64,000 nt of DNA, taken from NCBI GenBank assembly GCA_014800895.1, contig JAAVFG010000044.1, forward strand, positions 35,942-99,941, read 5' to 3'. The translations under genes were made by a program, and so were the position numbers. Source of the DNA: Bacteroidales bacterium (GTDB lineage: Bacteria > Bacteroidota > Bacteroidia > Bacteroidales > Muribaculaceae). How positions within the stretch are numbered: the stretch's first letter is position 1; each line of letters opens with the position of its first letter. The notes under the pieces were generated by a model that was given only the letters and a program-made list of their open reading frames with translations, was not told the DNA's origin and made no database searches. Of the stretch, positions 63,901 to 64,000 are shown in pieces.

Positions 63901-64000
63901 TTAAAAGTTTTTGAATAAATTTATCTTAAATTTACAGGATATCCAAGCATGGATTAAGACAGATCTACTGTAGGCAAAAACCATAGAGAACGATACGCCC

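Noticed and set aside
1..64000. CRISPR arrays, prophage or insertion sequences with transposase
   Set aside because: No regularly spaced repeats with unique spacers, no phage structural genes and no intact transposase were found. The short tandem repeats (18 and 27 bases) lack spacers.

Overview
The window looks like a chromosomal segment of a gut Bacteroidales, most likely of the Muribaculaceae (S24-7) type. The evidence is threefold. Several intergenic regions carry the Bacteroidota housekeeping promoter (TTG/TTTG, about 20 bases, TAnnTTTG) in place of the E. coli -35/-10 pair. Several proteins belong to Bacteroidetes-restricted families: GSCFA, DUF4286 beside ruvC, a PorZ-type propeller, secreted tricorn-like S41 peptidases, YfhO-like membrane proteins and AAA-ATPase-like/PD-(D/E)XK proteins. 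An oxalate module of a kind reported from S24-7 genomes is present. The family-level assignment is inference; no 16S gene is in the window.

Layout. Bases 1-12.7 kb hold the tail of an Rpn-type nuclease gene, an acyl-CoA ligase with an iron alcohol dehydrogenase, HIT and greA, sufE with a peptide transporter, a secreted tricorn-like protease, a lipoprotein, and an MBL-fold/RsmI-like pair. From 12.8 to 19.2 kb come rsmF, a copper P-type ATPase with a small HMA protein and a LolD-like ATPase, then DUF3467 and cysS. From 19.3 to 32.5 kb come an outer-membrane barrel protein, a small membrane protein, a DMT exporter, a GSCFA protein and a minus-strand run leuS, rdgB, porZ-like, trmB, DUF4286, ruvC.

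Bases 34.5-44.9 kb are one compact minus-strand exopolysaccharide/capsule operon: initiating sugar-phosphate transferase, Wza, Wzc tyrosine kinase, PHP phosphatase, Wzx, a glycosyltransferase, Wzy and two more glycosyltransferases. It runs from a consensus promoter at 45.0 kb. Two paralogous AAA-ATPase/PD-(D/E)XK genes lie on either side as direct repeats; panB sits between the operon and the second copy.

Bases 48-50 kb hold tRNA-Asp(GTC) and tRNA-Pro(GGG), with a 7-alpha-hydroxysteroid dehydrogenase-like gene between them (bile acid metabolism), followed by aroQ, an O-methyltransferase, rbfA and a LolC/E-like permease. Bases 52.4-56.7 kb hold the oxalate module: formyl-CoA transferase, oxalyl-CoA decarboxylase and an AEC-family permease. 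Hairpins separate the genes. Together they would take up oxalate, activate it to oxalyl-CoA, decarboxylate it to formyl-CoA and export formate. A higBA toxin-antitoxin pair follows.

Between higBA and an Lrp/AsnC-yfhO operon lies the least explained piece: a promoter, a 22-bp inverted repeat about 145 bases apart, and a 39-codon ORF between the arms (57,689-57,907). xerD and galM overlap convergently. The last 590 bases hold a 231-bp GC-rich palindrome and an operator-like repeat, with no gene seen.
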